Shown piece after piece: positions 23,537 to 31,806 of a DNA stretch of 41,559 nucleotides. The DNA is taken from positions 1 to 41,559 of the forward strand of contig CAMNFS010000013.1 of NCBI GenBank assembly GCA_946537255.1, in the 5' to 3' direction. Source of the stretch: an uncultured Erysipelotrichaceae bacterium (GTDB lineage Bacteria > Bacillota_I > Bacilli_A > Erysipelotrichales > Erysipelotrichaceae). The notes beneath the pieces were generated by a model, which was not told the origin of the DNA, did not search any database, and saw only the letters and a list, made by a program, of their open reading frames with translations. A program made the translations under genes and the position numbers. Position 1 is the stretch's first letter. Each line of letters starts with the position of its first letter.

Positions 23537-23623
23537 ATGATGAGAAAAGAAAGAAAACGCACGATTCACCTGACACTCGTGCTTCTGACTCCGAAGCGAA
23601 TGTGCCGCATTCCATACTGTTGA
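23537..23623 (+). CDS. 28-codon leader ORF with Cys-containing tail ahead of metY-cysK
   Basis: ATG ATG at 23537 with a strong AGGAGG seven to twelve bases upstream opens a 28-codon frame. It starts MMRKERKRTIHL, is very basic, and ends RMCRIPYC before TGA. It is the only reading frame in the 244-base LysR-metY gap and sits 59 bases before metY. Two Cys codons in the last seven residues, ahead of Cys/Met biosynthesis genes, suggest a leader peptide sensing Cys-tRNA supply. No obvious terminator/antiterminator pair was found between it and metY, so coupling through translation is an alternative. Homology unknown. Confidence 0.5.
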   Translation: MMRKERKRTIHLTLVLLTPKRMCRIPYC

Positions 23624-23682
23624 AGCTGATTCATGAAAGAAACAATACAGAATGCCATTGAGCACAAGGAAGGAGAAATAAC

Positions 23683-24987
23683 ATGACAGACATCAGAGAT
23701 CCGAAGAACTGGAGTATTGAAACAAAGCAGGTGCATATCGGGCAGGAATCTCCCGATCCATATACAGACGCAAGAGCGGTACCGATCTATGCCACAGCCT
23801 CCTATGTCTTCCACAATTCCCAGCATGCGGCAGATCGATTCGCCCTGAAGGACGCGGGAAATATCTACAGCCGTCTGACCAATCCGACGGAAAGTGTATT
23901 TGAGGAAAGAATTGCGGCACTGGAAAACGGAAGTGCAGCACTCGCGCTGGCATCCGGGGCAGCCGCGATCACCTATACCATTCAGGCCCTGGCAAAAGCC
24001 GGTGAACATATCGTCGCCTCACGCACGATCTATGGGGGAACATTCAATCTTCTGGAGAATACGCTTCCGCTCACAAGCAATATCACCACTACTTTTGTGG
24101 ATCCGGAAGCGGAAGGGGCGTTTGAAGCAGCCATTCAGGAAAATACCAAGGCGATCTTCATAGAAACACTGGGCAATCCCAATTCCAACATTATCGATAT
24201 TGAGTCGGTGGCACAGATTGCCCACCGCCATGGCATTCCCCTGGTTGTCGATTCAACCTTCGCAACCCCGGTTCTGGTAAGACCGATTGATTATGGCGCA
24301 GACATCGTGGTTCACTCTGCTACAAAGTTTATCAACGGTCATGGCACGGCGATCGGCGGAGTCATCGTGGAAAGCGGGAACTTTGACTGGAAGGCATCCG
24401 GGAAGTATCCGTGGATTTCCGAAGCGAATCCTTCCTACCATGGCGTATCGTTCACAGACGCGGCGGGGCCGGCAGCCTTCGTCACCTATATCCGGGCCAT
24501 CCTGCTCCGTGATACCGGAGCTACCCTGTCACCGTTTGCGGCATTCCTGTTTCTGCAGGGTCTGGAAACGCTGTCTCTGCGGGTGGAACGGCATGTGGAA
24601 AACGCCCTGAAGATTGTGGATTATCTGAGCCGCCATCCACTGGTGGAAGCTGTCCATCATCCTTCTTTGGAAAATGAACCCAGCCATCGGTATTATGCGA
24701 AATACTTTCCAAACGGCGGCGGATCCATTTTCACCTTTGAAATCAAGGGTGATGCGGATACCGCAAAGAAGTTTATTGATCATCTTCCGATCTTCTCTCT
24801 GCTCGCAAATGTCGCAGATGTGAAGTCCCTGGTGATCCATCCTGCAAGCACAACCCATTCCCAGCTTTCCGAAGAGACGCTTCTTGAACAGGGAATCAAA
24901 CCGAACACGATCCGTGTATCAATCGGAATTGAAAAGGCGGATGATCTGATCGCCGCGCTTGAAACCGCATTCGCGGCAATACAGTAA
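23683..24987 (+). CDS. metY: O-acetylhomoserine aminocarboxypropyltransferase / cysteine synthase family
   Basis: This 434-residue Cys/Met-metabolism PLP enzyme uses O-acetylhomoserine and sulfide (or methanethiol) to make homocysteine (or methionine). IYSRLTNPTESVFEERIAALE (61-81), the NPNSNIIDIE loop, and Schiff-base K215 in HSATKFINGHGTAIGG are clear. The insertion after the lysine (NFDWKASGKYPWISEANPSYHG) marks the MetY type rather than the shorter MetB. AAGGAAGGAG precedes the ATG. cysK follows after 30 bases. Cytoplasmic. Confidence 0.93.
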   Translation: MTDIRDPKNWSIETKQVHIGQESPDPYTDARAVPIYATASYVFHNSQHAADRFALKDAGNIYSRLTNPTESVFEERIAALENGSAALALASGAAAITYTIQALAKAGEHIVASRTIYGGTFNLLENTLPLTSNITTTFVDPEAEGAFEAAIQENTKAIFIETLGNPNSNIIDIESVAQIAHRHGIPLVVDSTFATPVLVRPIDYGADIVVHSATKFINGHGTAIGGVIVESGNFDWKASGKYPWISEANPSYHGVSFTDAAGPAAFVTYIRAILLRDTGATLSPFAAFLFLQGLETLSLRVERHVENALKIVDYLSRHPLVEAVHHPSLENEPSHRYYAKYFPNGGGSIFTFEIKGDADTAKKFIDHLPIFSLLANVADVKSLVIHPASTTHSQLSEETLLEQGIKPNTIRVSIGIEKADDLIAALETAFAAIQ

Positions 24988-25017
24988 GAATAGAAATCAA
25001 GAAAGAAGGATAACAAA

Positions 25018-25947
25018 ATGACAAACATAAGAAAAAATGCATCTGAGCTGATTGGAAATACACCGCTTCTTGAACTGACACATCTTGAAAAGGAATACGG
25101 ACTGAACGCGGTTCTTCTCGGGAAACTGGAATACTTCAATCTGAGCGGTTCCGTGAAGGACAGAATTGCCCGGGCAATGATTGAAGATGCCGAGCAGCGC
25201 GGTGTCCTCAGGGAAGGGTCCGTCATCATTGAACCTACCTCCGGCAATACCGGTATCGGTCTTGCGGCAGTCGGAACCTCCAAGGGATACCGGGTCATTA
25301 TTGTCCTTCCGGAAACATTCTCGGAAGAAAGAAGAAAGCTGATCCGGGCATATGGAGCGGAAATTGTTCTGACAGAGGGATCCAAGGGAATGAAAGGCGC
25401 CATTGCCAAGGCGAAGGAGCTGGCTGAATCGATTCCGGATTCCTTCATTCCTGGCCAGTTTGACAACCCGGCAAACCCGAAGGTGCACTATGAGACAACC
25501 GGACCGGAAATCTGGAAAGACACGGATGGAAAAGTGGACATTCTCGTATCAGGTGTCGGGACAGGGGGAACCATTACCGGCGCCGGCAGATATCTGAAGG
25601 AAAAGAATCCGGATCTCAAAGTGGTCGCGGTTGAACCGGAAGCTTCTCCGGTGCTCTCCGGCGGCGCACCCGGTCCGCATAAGATTCAGGGAATCGGGCC
25701 CGGATTTATCGCATCGGTTCTGGATACTTCTGTCTATGATGAAGTATTCACAGTGAAAAACGAAGATGCCCTGGCGACAGGAGCCAAGATCGGACACCTG
25801 GAAGGGGTTCTGACAGGAATCTCTGCCGGCGCGGCGGTCTATGCGGCAGTTCAGCTGGCGAAGCGTCCTGAAAATGCCGGAAAGAATATTGTCATTATTC
25901 TTCCTGATTCCGGAGACCGGTATCTCTCAACTGCGTTATTCGGCTGA
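25018..25947 (+). CDS. cysK: Cysteine synthase A (O-acetylserine sulfhydrylase)
   Basis: This 309-residue fold-type II PLP enzyme makes cysteine from O-acetylserine and sulfide. K47 in LSGSVKDRIA binds PLP, PTSGNTGIGLA holds the substrate carboxylate, GVGTGGTITGAG binds the phosphate, and PDSGDRYLST ends the protein. GAAAGAAGGA upstream sets the start. With metY it forms a two-gene sulfide assimilation operon under the upstream LysR regulator and leader ORF (inference). Confidence 0.95.
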   Translation: MTNIRKNASELIGNTPLLELTHLEKEYGLNAVLLGKLEYFNLSGSVKDRIARAMIEDAEQRGVLREGSVIIEPTSGNTGIGLAAVGTSKGYRVIIVLPETFSEERRKLIRAYGAEIVLTEGSKGMKGAIAKAKELAESIPDSFIPGQFDNPANPKVHYETTGPEIWKDTDGKVDILVSGVGTGGTITGAGRYLKEKNPDLKVVAVEPEASPVLSGGAPGPHKIQGIGPGFIASVLDTSVYDEVFTVKNEDALATGAKIGHLEGVLTGISAGAAVYAAVQLAKRPENAGKNIVIILPDSGDRYLSTALFG

Positions 25948-25955
25948 GGGAGAAT

Positions 25956-26002
25956 AAAAAAACAGCCATGGAGCGGGCCCATCTGTCCGTTTCATGGCTG
26001 TT
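25956..26002. terminator. Bidirectional terminator between cysK and the DUF1232 gene
   Basis: AACAGCCATG (25961-25970) and CATGGCTGTT (25993-26002) pair over 10 bp, with a small inner CGG/CCG stem. On the minus strand a long T-run follows; on the plus strand, TTATTC. Confidence 0.85.
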
Positions 26003-26017
26003 ATTCATGAAGAGGGT

Positions 26018-26497
26018 TCAGGCGTTCTGTTCCGTCTTCGCAGATTCAGCAGCTTCCGGTTCCGGTGCGGATTCCGTGCGCACCGCTGCCTGGGGCGCTG
26101 GCCGGTTTGCGTACCATTCTGAGAACTCCTTCAGTTCCGGCTTGACCATCTGAAGCGCAAGAGCGAATACAGCGATATCATCCAGCATACCGATCAGCGG
26201 GATGTCATCTGAAATCAGATCCTGCCGTTTGATCAGATAGATGAAGGCACCGACCATGGAGGCAATGACTTTCGGGGACACCTTGGGATACTCTTTGGTG
26301 ATATAGCATCTGACCATGTTGACCATGACAGGAAGGTCATTGGTCAGACTGCTGATAACGGGCAGTTTCTTCGCCTTGACGTTCACTTCATCCAGTACCC
26401 GGTTGATTTCTTCCGGATTATCAAGAATGGCTTCCGCAGATCTGATTCCTTCGTTCAGTTTTTCCTGTGCAGCTTTGGTATTGATTATGTCACTCAT
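26018..26497 (-). CDS. DUF1232 (YkvA-like) protein
   Basis: This 159-residue protein carries the DUF1232 signature FIYLIKRQDLISDDIPLIGMLDDIAVFALAL (about 87-117), a short hydrophobic hairpin with conserved acidic residues. The N-terminal half is helical and the last 30 residues are a low-complexity Ala/Glu/Pro tail. The family's function is unknown; some members are membrane-associated. GGAGG lies seven bases before the ATG. Monocistronic, convergent with cysK. Confidence 0.85.
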   Translation of the reverse strand: MSDIINTKAAQEKLNEGIRSAEAILDNPEEINRVLDEVNVKAKKLPVISSLTNDLPVMVNMVRCYITKEYPKVSPKVIASMVGAFIYLIKRQDLISDDIPLIGMLDDIAVFALALQMVKPELKEFSEWYANRPAPQAAVRTESAPEPEAAESAKTEQNA

Positions 26498-26629
26498 CGG
26501 TTTTCCTCCTTGTGATACATATCAATCATATACACAAAACCGACGAAAATGGGAACGGAACACTGGCTCTTTTTCGAAAATTGACTATAATCATAACGAT
26601 GCGCCATGCGCATCGAAATGGAGGAATAT

Positions 26630-27412
26630 ATGAAAACAACAAAGAGACTGATGGCAGCGCTCGCGGCATCCGGTCTGCTGTGCGCGTGCGGCGGAAGCTC
26701 CGGATCATACTCAAGCAAAATAAAAGAAAACGGAAGCGAAGAAGTCATCACCATTACGGCAGACAATGCCTCGCTGGACAATGACAGTGTCAATGACATG
26801 GAAATACAGAACGGAGATGAACTGGTTGTGGACGGTGATCTCAGCAAAGGCGCTGTTACGGTTACCGTGAAGAACAAAGGGGCAGAGGAATCCGCAAAGC
26901 CGGCCATTGAATGGGAATTTGAAGGTCAGGGAACTACCGAGTACATGGACATTGAACCAGGTTCCTACACGGTAACCTGCAAGGTTACCAAGGAAGGCGC
27001 AACCGGAACCCTGACCGTCACAAAAAAGCCGGGCCCGGTGAATACCGGAGCGGATGAATCCACCCAGAATCCGATTATGAACTTCGTCGGAAACTATGAA
27101 AACGATCCGTACAGTATTCTGGTTGAACCAAACGGCATGCAGGAATCCTCATTCACCGTTCAGATGAAAACCAGTGATTCCGAGTATACCGAATGGCATA
27201 TGACCGGGGTTCTGGATACATCATCGCTGACGGTTGACTACACGGATGGCACTAAGAAAAAAGTTGTGATGAATGGATCTGTCACCGAATCCGAGACGTT
27301 TGAATACCAGGATGGAACAGGATCCTTCCGGTTTGACGGAGGTTCCGGACTGAAATGGACTGACAACAAGGAACATACCGCAGACAGTCTGGAATTCGAG
27401 TATAAAAACTGA
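26630..27412 (+). CDS. Putative lipoprotein of unknown function
   Basis: This 260-residue secreted protein has a lysine-rich signal peptide and a lipobox-like LCAC with Cys20 as the probable lipidation site, followed by a Gly/Ser linker. A central Ig/beta-rich region (about 60-135, ending in repeated VTVTVKNKG- and YTVTCKVTKEG-like strands) precedes a second beta domain (about 152-260). The latter opens MNFVGNYENDPYSILVEPNG, a lipocalin-like style seen in small Bacillota lipoproteins. AATGGAGG upstream makes the ATG at 26630 the start, rather than 26606. No function is assigned. Confidence 0.8.
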   Translation: MKTTKRLMAALAASGLLCACGGSSGSYSSKIKENGSEEVITITADNASLDNDSVNDMEIQNGDELVVDGDLSKGAVTVTVKNKGAEESAKPAIEWEFEGQGTTEYMDIEPGSYTVTCKVTKEGATGTLTVTKKPGPVNTGADESTQNPIMNFVGNYENDPYSILVEPNGMQESSFTVQMKTSDSEYTEWHMTGVLDTSSLTVDYTDGTKKKVVMNGSVTESETFEYQDGTGSFRFDGGSGLKWTDNKEHTADSLEFEYKN

Positions 27413-27423
27413 ACCAGGGAATC

Positions 27424-27457
27424 AAAGCCAGAGCCTGAGCACTCTGGTTTTCTTTTC
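27424..27457 (+). terminator. Terminator after the lipoprotein gene
   Basis: AAAGCCAGAG (27424-27433) and CTCTGGTTTT (27442-27451) pair with one G-T, then CTTTTC follows. Confidence 0.85.
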
Positions 27458-27528
27458 GGGCAGGAAGCGGAAGTTCAGAAAATCCGACCTCGGAAAGCGG
27501 ATGGCTGTGGCTTTTTCGATCGGAAGAT

Positions 27529-27537
27529 TGATATACT
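27529..27537 (+). promoter_or_regulatory. Extended -10 promoter of the exported PLP enzyme gene
   Basis: TGA-TATACT lies 45 bases before the ATG at 27583. The -35 region has only CTTTTT. Confidence 0.55.
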
Positions 27538-27582
27538 GTTCCTGCAGAAAAACGGATTCTGTTTTTCAGAAGGAGTAATTGA

Positions 27583-29085
27583 ATGTATCAGATCAGAACC
27601 TGGCTTTGCCCTTTGCTTGTTCTCTGGATGGTGTTTTGCACGGGAGGCTGTGCCACCGCATCGCCTCAACCTTATTCACCGATTGAGATGGAAAGTCAGA
27701 CAATCGAAAGCCCTGAAGCCTCGGAAGTACCGGATGAAAAGGAAACTGCAGAGAAGAATCAGACGGTTTTCACAATTGAAACCATTCGAAATGAGATTGT
27801 CGGGATAGATGAACCGGTGGAACTGGAAGATGGTACCTCACAGCCGCTGATCAATTTTGACAACGCCGCGACGACACCTGCCCTGAAACCGGTCATGAAT
27901 GAGGTGGATCAGCAGCTGAAAATGTATGGATCCATCGGCAGGGGATTCTCACGCAAGTCGGACTACTCTACTGACCTGTACAACGCCGCCCGGGAAACTG
28001 TTCTGGATTTTGTCGGTGCTGACCCCACGACATATACCTGCGTTTATGTAAACAACACAACCGATGGACTGAACAAACTGGCATCCGCTCTGATTTCGGA
28101 TCAGAATGATCTGGTCCTGTCTACGCGCATGGAACATCACTCCAATGACCTTTCCTGGCGGGAAAGATGCCATGTGATCTATGCCGAGGTCGATGAAAAG
28201 GGACGGGTTGATTATGACGCGATCGAATCCATGCTGAAGGAAAACAAAGTCAAATATGTTGCGGTTACGGCCGCGTCCAATGTGACAGGCTATGTCACGG
28301 ATGTGCACCGGATTGCAAAGCTTGCCCATGAAAACGGAGCCAGAATTGTTGTGGACGGGGCTCAGATTGTGGCACACCGGAAGTTTTCCATGCTTGGAAA
28401 AACACCGGAGGAGAATATCGATTATTTTGTGTTCTCCGCGCATAAGATGTATTCTCCCTATGGAGGCGGAGCGATCGTTGGTCTCAGTGAAGAACTCAAT
28501 CAGCATATGCCGGAGTTTTACGGCGGCGGGACCGTGAAGATTGTTTCCGATTCCTGGCAGACTTATAAAGACGCTCCGGCAAGCTATGAAGCGGGATCTC
28601 CGAACTATCCCGGCGTCATTGGAATGAAAAAGGCAATTGAGGTTCTTCAGCAGGTTGGATTTGATCATATCGAAGCGCATGAGAAGAATCTGAATCAAAG
28701 ACTGATCAGCGGGATTCTGAAAATGGACAATGCGATTGTCTACGGAGATACGGAGAATACGGATGACCGGGTAGGCGTCGTTTCCTTCAATTTTTCAGAC
28801 GTCAATTCCTTCCTTCTTGCGACGACTCTTTCCGCAAAGGGAATCGCAACCCGGCGGGGTGCTTTCTGTGCCCATCCCTATGTCTGGAGACTGATGGGAA
28901 TCCGTGAGGAAACTCAGGAGAGTCTGGTGGACTGTCTTGACAGCAATACACCGGGCATGATCCGGGTCAGCTTCGGGGTCTACAACACCGAGGAAGAGGT
29001 GGATTCCTTCCTGAAGATTCTGGAGGCTGCCCACGCGGAGAGCGTGGAAAAAATGAAGAAAACCGCTTTTAACGAAGCATATTGA
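27583..29085 (+). CDS. Class V aminotransferase / cysteine desulfurase-like enzyme with lipoprotein-type signal
   Basis: This 500-residue protein has two parts. Residues 1-23 are a hydrophobic export signal (WLCPLLVLWMVF) ending TGGC, with Cys23 as a possible lipidation site, then an acidic Ser/Glu/Pro linker to about residue 62. Residues 63-490 are a complete fold-type I PLP enzyme of the SufS/Csd group: NFDNAATTP (91-99), MEHHSNDLSW (183-192), VDGAQ (257-261, PLP Asp258), SAHKMYSPYGGG (Schiff Lys288) and RRGAFCAHP with Cys429 where SufS enzymes carry the persulfide Cys. AAGGAG eight bases before the ATG fixes the start and so the signal. An exported PLP desulfurase is unexpected. The substrate is unknown. 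Confidence 0.85.
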   Translation: MYQIRTWLCPLLVLWMVFCTGGCATASPQPYSPIEMESQTIESPEASEVPDEKETAEKNQTVFTIETIRNEIVGIDEPVELEDGTSQPLINFDNAATTPALKPVMNEVDQQLKMYGSIGRGFSRKSDYSTDLYNAARETVLDFVGADPTTYTCVYVNNTTDGLNKLASALISDQNDLVLSTRMEHHSNDLSWRERCHVIYAEVDEKGRVDYDAIESMLKENKVKYVAVTAASNVTGYVTDVHRIAKLAHENGARIVVDGAQIVAHRKFSMLGKTPEENIDYFVFSAHKMYSPYGGGAIVGLSEELNQHMPEFYGGGTVKIVSDSWQTYKDAPASYEAGSPNYPGVIGMKKAIEVLQQVGFDHIEAHEKNLNQRLISGILKMDNAIVYGDTENTDDRVGVVSFNFSDVNSFLLATTLSAKGIATRRGAFCAHPYVWRLMGIREETQESLVDCLDSNTPGMIRVSFGVYNTEEEVDSFLKILEAAHAESVEKMKKTAFNEAY

Positions 29086-29140
29086 TTTTGAAAAGTGTTT
29101 CTGCTGAAACAGCAGAACCTGCAGAAAAAGGAGATCAGTT

Positions 29141-29824
29141 ATGAAATTCTGTATTGATGATGCAAATGTGGAAAAGATCCGCAGGATCCATGATCTGTTT
29201 CCGATAGACGGTGTATCCACCAATCCCTCGATTCTGGCAAAAACCGGCCGGTCTCCGTATGAGGTGCTCAGGGAGATCCGTTCCATTATCGGCTCTGACG
29301 GAGAACTTTTTGTTCAGGCGGTTTCACGGGACTGGGAAGGAGTGATCAGGGAAGCGCACCGGATCTGTGAGGAACTGGGTGATACGACGCTGATTAAAAT
29401 TCCCTGTACACCAGAGGGATTCAAAGCCATGAAGGAGCTCAGAAAGGAAGGCATCCGGTTTATCGGAACTGCCGTTTATACTCCGATGCAGGGGTGGATC
29501 GCGGCGAAGTGCGGAGCGGAATATGTCGCCCCGTATGTCAACCGGATTGACAACATGGGATTTGACGGCGTAAGGGTAGCCAAGGAAATCCATGATGCGA
29601 TTGTCGGCAGCGGATATGACAGCTACAGCGGGCTTCTCGCCGCAAGCTTCAAGAACAGCCAGCAGGTACTGGAACTGACACGGTATGGCGTCAAGGCAGT
29701 TACTGTGGCTCCCGATATTATTGAAGGCCTTGTGAAAAATGCCGCAATAGACGCGGCAGTGGATCAGTTTACGCATGATTTTGAAGGCCTGACTGGAAAA
29801 GGAAAAACAATGGCGGACTGCTGA
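29141..29824 (+). CDS. Transaldolase / fructose-6-phosphate aldolase family protein
   Basis: This 227-residue small transaldolase (TalC/FSA type) is an (alpha/beta)8 barrel that breaks or transfers dihydroxyacetone units via a Schiff base. GVSTNPSILAKTGR (24-37), the active Lys in DTTLIKIPCT (about residue 85), and FIGTAVYTPMQGWIAAKCGAEYVAPYVNRIDNMG are clear. AAAAAGGAG precedes the ATG. It follows the PLP lipoprotein gene by 55 bases, with a small 7-bp hairpin between (TTCTGCT/AGCAGAA), and may share its transcript. Transaldolase versus F6P aldolase activity is undecided. Confidence 0.9.
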   Translation: MKFCIDDANVEKIRRIHDLFPIDGVSTNPSILAKTGRSPYEVLREIRSIIGSDGELFVQAVSRDWEGVIREAHRICEELGDTTLIKIPCTPEGFKAMKELRKEGIRFIGTAVYTPMQGWIAAKCGAEYVAPYVNRIDNMGFDGVRVAKEIHDAIVGSGYDSYSGLLAASFKNSQQVLELTRYGVKAVTVAPDIIEGLVKNAAIDAAVDQFTHDFEGLTGKGKTMADC

Positions 29825-29843
29825 AGTCTCCGGAATCCTGTAT

Positions 29844-29874
29844 GAAAAAGCTCTGCTTTCCGCAGAACTTTTTC
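29844..29874. terminator. Bidirectional terminator after the aldolase gene
   Basis: GAAAAAG-c-TCTGC (29844-29856) pairs with GCAGA-a-CTTTTTC (29862-29874), with one mismatch. T-runs lie at the ends of both strands. Confidence 0.85.
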
Positions 29875-29876
29875 TA

Positions 29877-31703
29877 TCAATTCCGGGGGCCGTGATACTC
29901 TATGCACATCATGGTGATATCATCAAACTGATCTGCTTCCCCGACAAAAGCGTTGATGGAATCCGTGACTGAAAGAATCAGCGATTTCGGATCATCTGCT
30001 TTCGAACCGTTCAGCGCATCCAGCATCCGGCCGGTTCCGAACAGTTCCTTTTCTGAATTGGTTGATTCAGGAACTCCGTCCGTATATACAAACAGTTTCG
30101 TTCCTGGTTCAAGCTGAAGCGTGTAGTTTTTGTATTTCGTATCATAGAAACTTCCCGCAACCATGTGGTGACGGTCTTTCAGAAGTTCGAACGGTCTGCC
30201 GGGTTTCTGCAGGGCAGGATATTCATGGCCGGCATTGGAGGCGGTCAGAATACCGGTGGAAAGTTCGAGAATACCGATCCAGATCGTGATGAACATATCA
30301 TTTTTATTATTGTCACAGATCGCATTGTTGGCATTTTCCAGAATTTCGGCAGGGGACGACAGCACCTGCGCGCTGCTTCGCAGTGTCAGCTTTCCGAGCA
30401 TCATGAACAGCGCGCCGGCGATTCCTTTTCCTGAGACATCCGCAATTACAAGGCACAGATGATCTTCATCCATGAAGAAGAAATCGTAGAAGTCTCCGCC
30501 GACTTCAATTGCCGGATCCATGGAGGCGTAGATATCGAACTCTCTGCGCTCCGGGAAGGGAGGAAAGACGTTCGGCAGCATCGATGCCTGCAGGTTCTCC
30601 GCCAGACGCAGCTCAGTGGAGATTCTTTCGGTTTTCGCGGTCATCTCTCCGATTTCCTTGATATAGCTGTCAATTTCCGTCGTGAGGCCGGAGAAGTCCT
30701 GACAGAGCTGACCGATTTCGTTGTTCCGCACCATGAAGGCCCGGTAGTTTTCCGTGATGGCAGAAAGCTTTTTGTTTGCGTCCGCGCTGTCCTTGTTCTC
30801 TGTGTAATTCCGGATGATTTCAAGAACCTTTGTCAGAGGATGAATCATATACAGAAACAGCGCATTCAGAATCAGGGCAACCAGAAGGGCTTCATAGATG
30901 AAAGCGTTCCATGTGCCGGCTCTGGCCTGTTTCAGAATGGTTTCCTCCATCATCGTCTTGCTGTAGGAAACTCCGACCAGTACTGCGTGATTTTCGAAGG
31001 AATCGAGAAATGCGTAGTAATCCGCGAAGTTGCCGCTGTACTCAAAATGTCCTTTTTCGGAATCAGAGGCGAGAACAACCTGCCGCATCGAGTCCTGAAG
31101 GGTTCTGTTTCTCGGAACATGGATTACCTTTCCAAGCGGAAAGACATCATTGTCACTTCGCACAGAGTCAGGCTCTGAAGCACTCAGAAGAAAGAACTGG
31201 GTTTCATACGGGTGTTCACTTCCGTCGACATCTGTCACAACGCAGTAAAGATGATCGGTATTCATTCCCCGCTTGATCCGGTTGAGATCGGTTGTAATCC
31301 AGTTATAAGCGACTTCCGCAAACAGCTTCTGATCTTCTGAAGGAAGTGAAAGAAGCTGCTGTTCGGATGTATAGGGGAAATGCAGATCGGGCTGATGAGC
31401 GGTCAGAGTATTCAGCTGCTGCTTTGCCTGGATACTGGAAGAATAGTCCGTGTCATATTCGATCTCCATCTCATCCGCGTGTTCATACCAGTATTTCAGA
31501 AGCCAGTGAAAGGTTGGAAACTGACGGATACTGCTGAGAGCCTGGTCAGCGGTCTGACGGGCAATGTTCTCAGAACCTTCCTTGATGGAACTGTCTACGA
31601 TCTTCCGCTGGCTGGCGTAGGTAAAAACGGAAATAAAAAGCATGCCAAGCAGAGCGGTCAGACAGATCTGTAAAATGATTCCGGTTCGTTTCTGTTTTTT
31701 CAT
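29877..31703 (-). CDS. SpoIIE/RsbU-type PP2C phosphatase with extracellular sensor domain
   Basis: This 608-residue membrane protein has a transmembrane helix near 10-30, an outside sensor region (about 31-260, Cache-like), a second helix near 268-290, a HAMP-like and coiled-coil linker (290-365), then a PP2C SpoIIE-type phosphatase (370-608). Metal-site motifs EVGGDFYD, VIADVSGKGIAGALFMM, FVYTDGVPES and QFDDITMM are intact, so it should be active. Such enzymes dephosphorylate anti-sigma antagonists. No STAS or RsbW-type partner is adjacent, so the target is unknown. TATAAT lies 21 bases before the ATG. Confidence 0.9.
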   Translation of the reverse strand: MKKQKRTGIILQICLTALLGMLFISVFTYASQRKIVDSSIKEGSENIARQTADQALSSIRQFPTFHWLLKYWYEHADEMEIEYDTDYSSSIQAKQQLNTLTAHQPDLHFPYTSEQQLLSLPSEDQKLFAEVAYNWITTDLNRIKRGMNTDHLYCVVTDVDGSEHPYETQFFLLSASEPDSVRSDNDVFPLGKVIHVPRNRTLQDSMRQVVLASDSEKGHFEYSGNFADYYAFLDSFENHAVLVGVSYSKTMMEETILKQARAGTWNAFIYEALLVALILNALFLYMIHPLTKVLEIIRNYTENKDSADANKKLSAITENYRAFMVRNNEIGQLCQDFSGLTTEIDSYIKEIGEMTAKTERISTELRLAENLQASMLPNVFPPFPERREFDIYASMDPAIEVGGDFYDFFFMDEDHLCLVIADVSGKGIAGALFMMLGKLTLRSSAQVLSSPAEILENANNAICDNNKNDMFITIWIGILELSTGILTASNAGHEYPALQKPGRPFELLKDRHHMVAGSFYDTKYKNYTLQLEPGTKLFVYTDGVPESTNSEKELFGTGRMLDALNGSKADDPKSLILSVTDSINAFVGEADQFDDITMMCIEYHGPRN

Positions 31704-31723
31704 GGAAATGTTTTCTCATATCT

Positions 31724-31729
31724 ATTATA
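31724..31729 (-). promoter_or_regulatory. -10 box of the SpoIIE-type phosphatase gene
   Basis: On the minus strand TATAAT (31729-31724) is placed for a start near 31717 and a leader of about 14 bases holding GAGAAAA. No good -35 was seen. Confidence 0.5.
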
Positions 31730-31771
31730 AACAGAAAAGCCATTGCCGCATGTCTTACGATCACGGATGCG

Positions 31772-31800
31772 GGCAGAAAGAAAGCCTGCCGAAGCAGGCT
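31772..31800 (-). terminator. Terminator of the AI-2E permease gene
   Basis: AGCCTGC (31783-31789) and GCAGGCT (31794-31800) form a 7-bp stem with a 4-base loop. On the minus strand it is followed by TTCTTTCTG. Confidence 0.8.
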
Positions 31801-31806
31801 GAGGCA

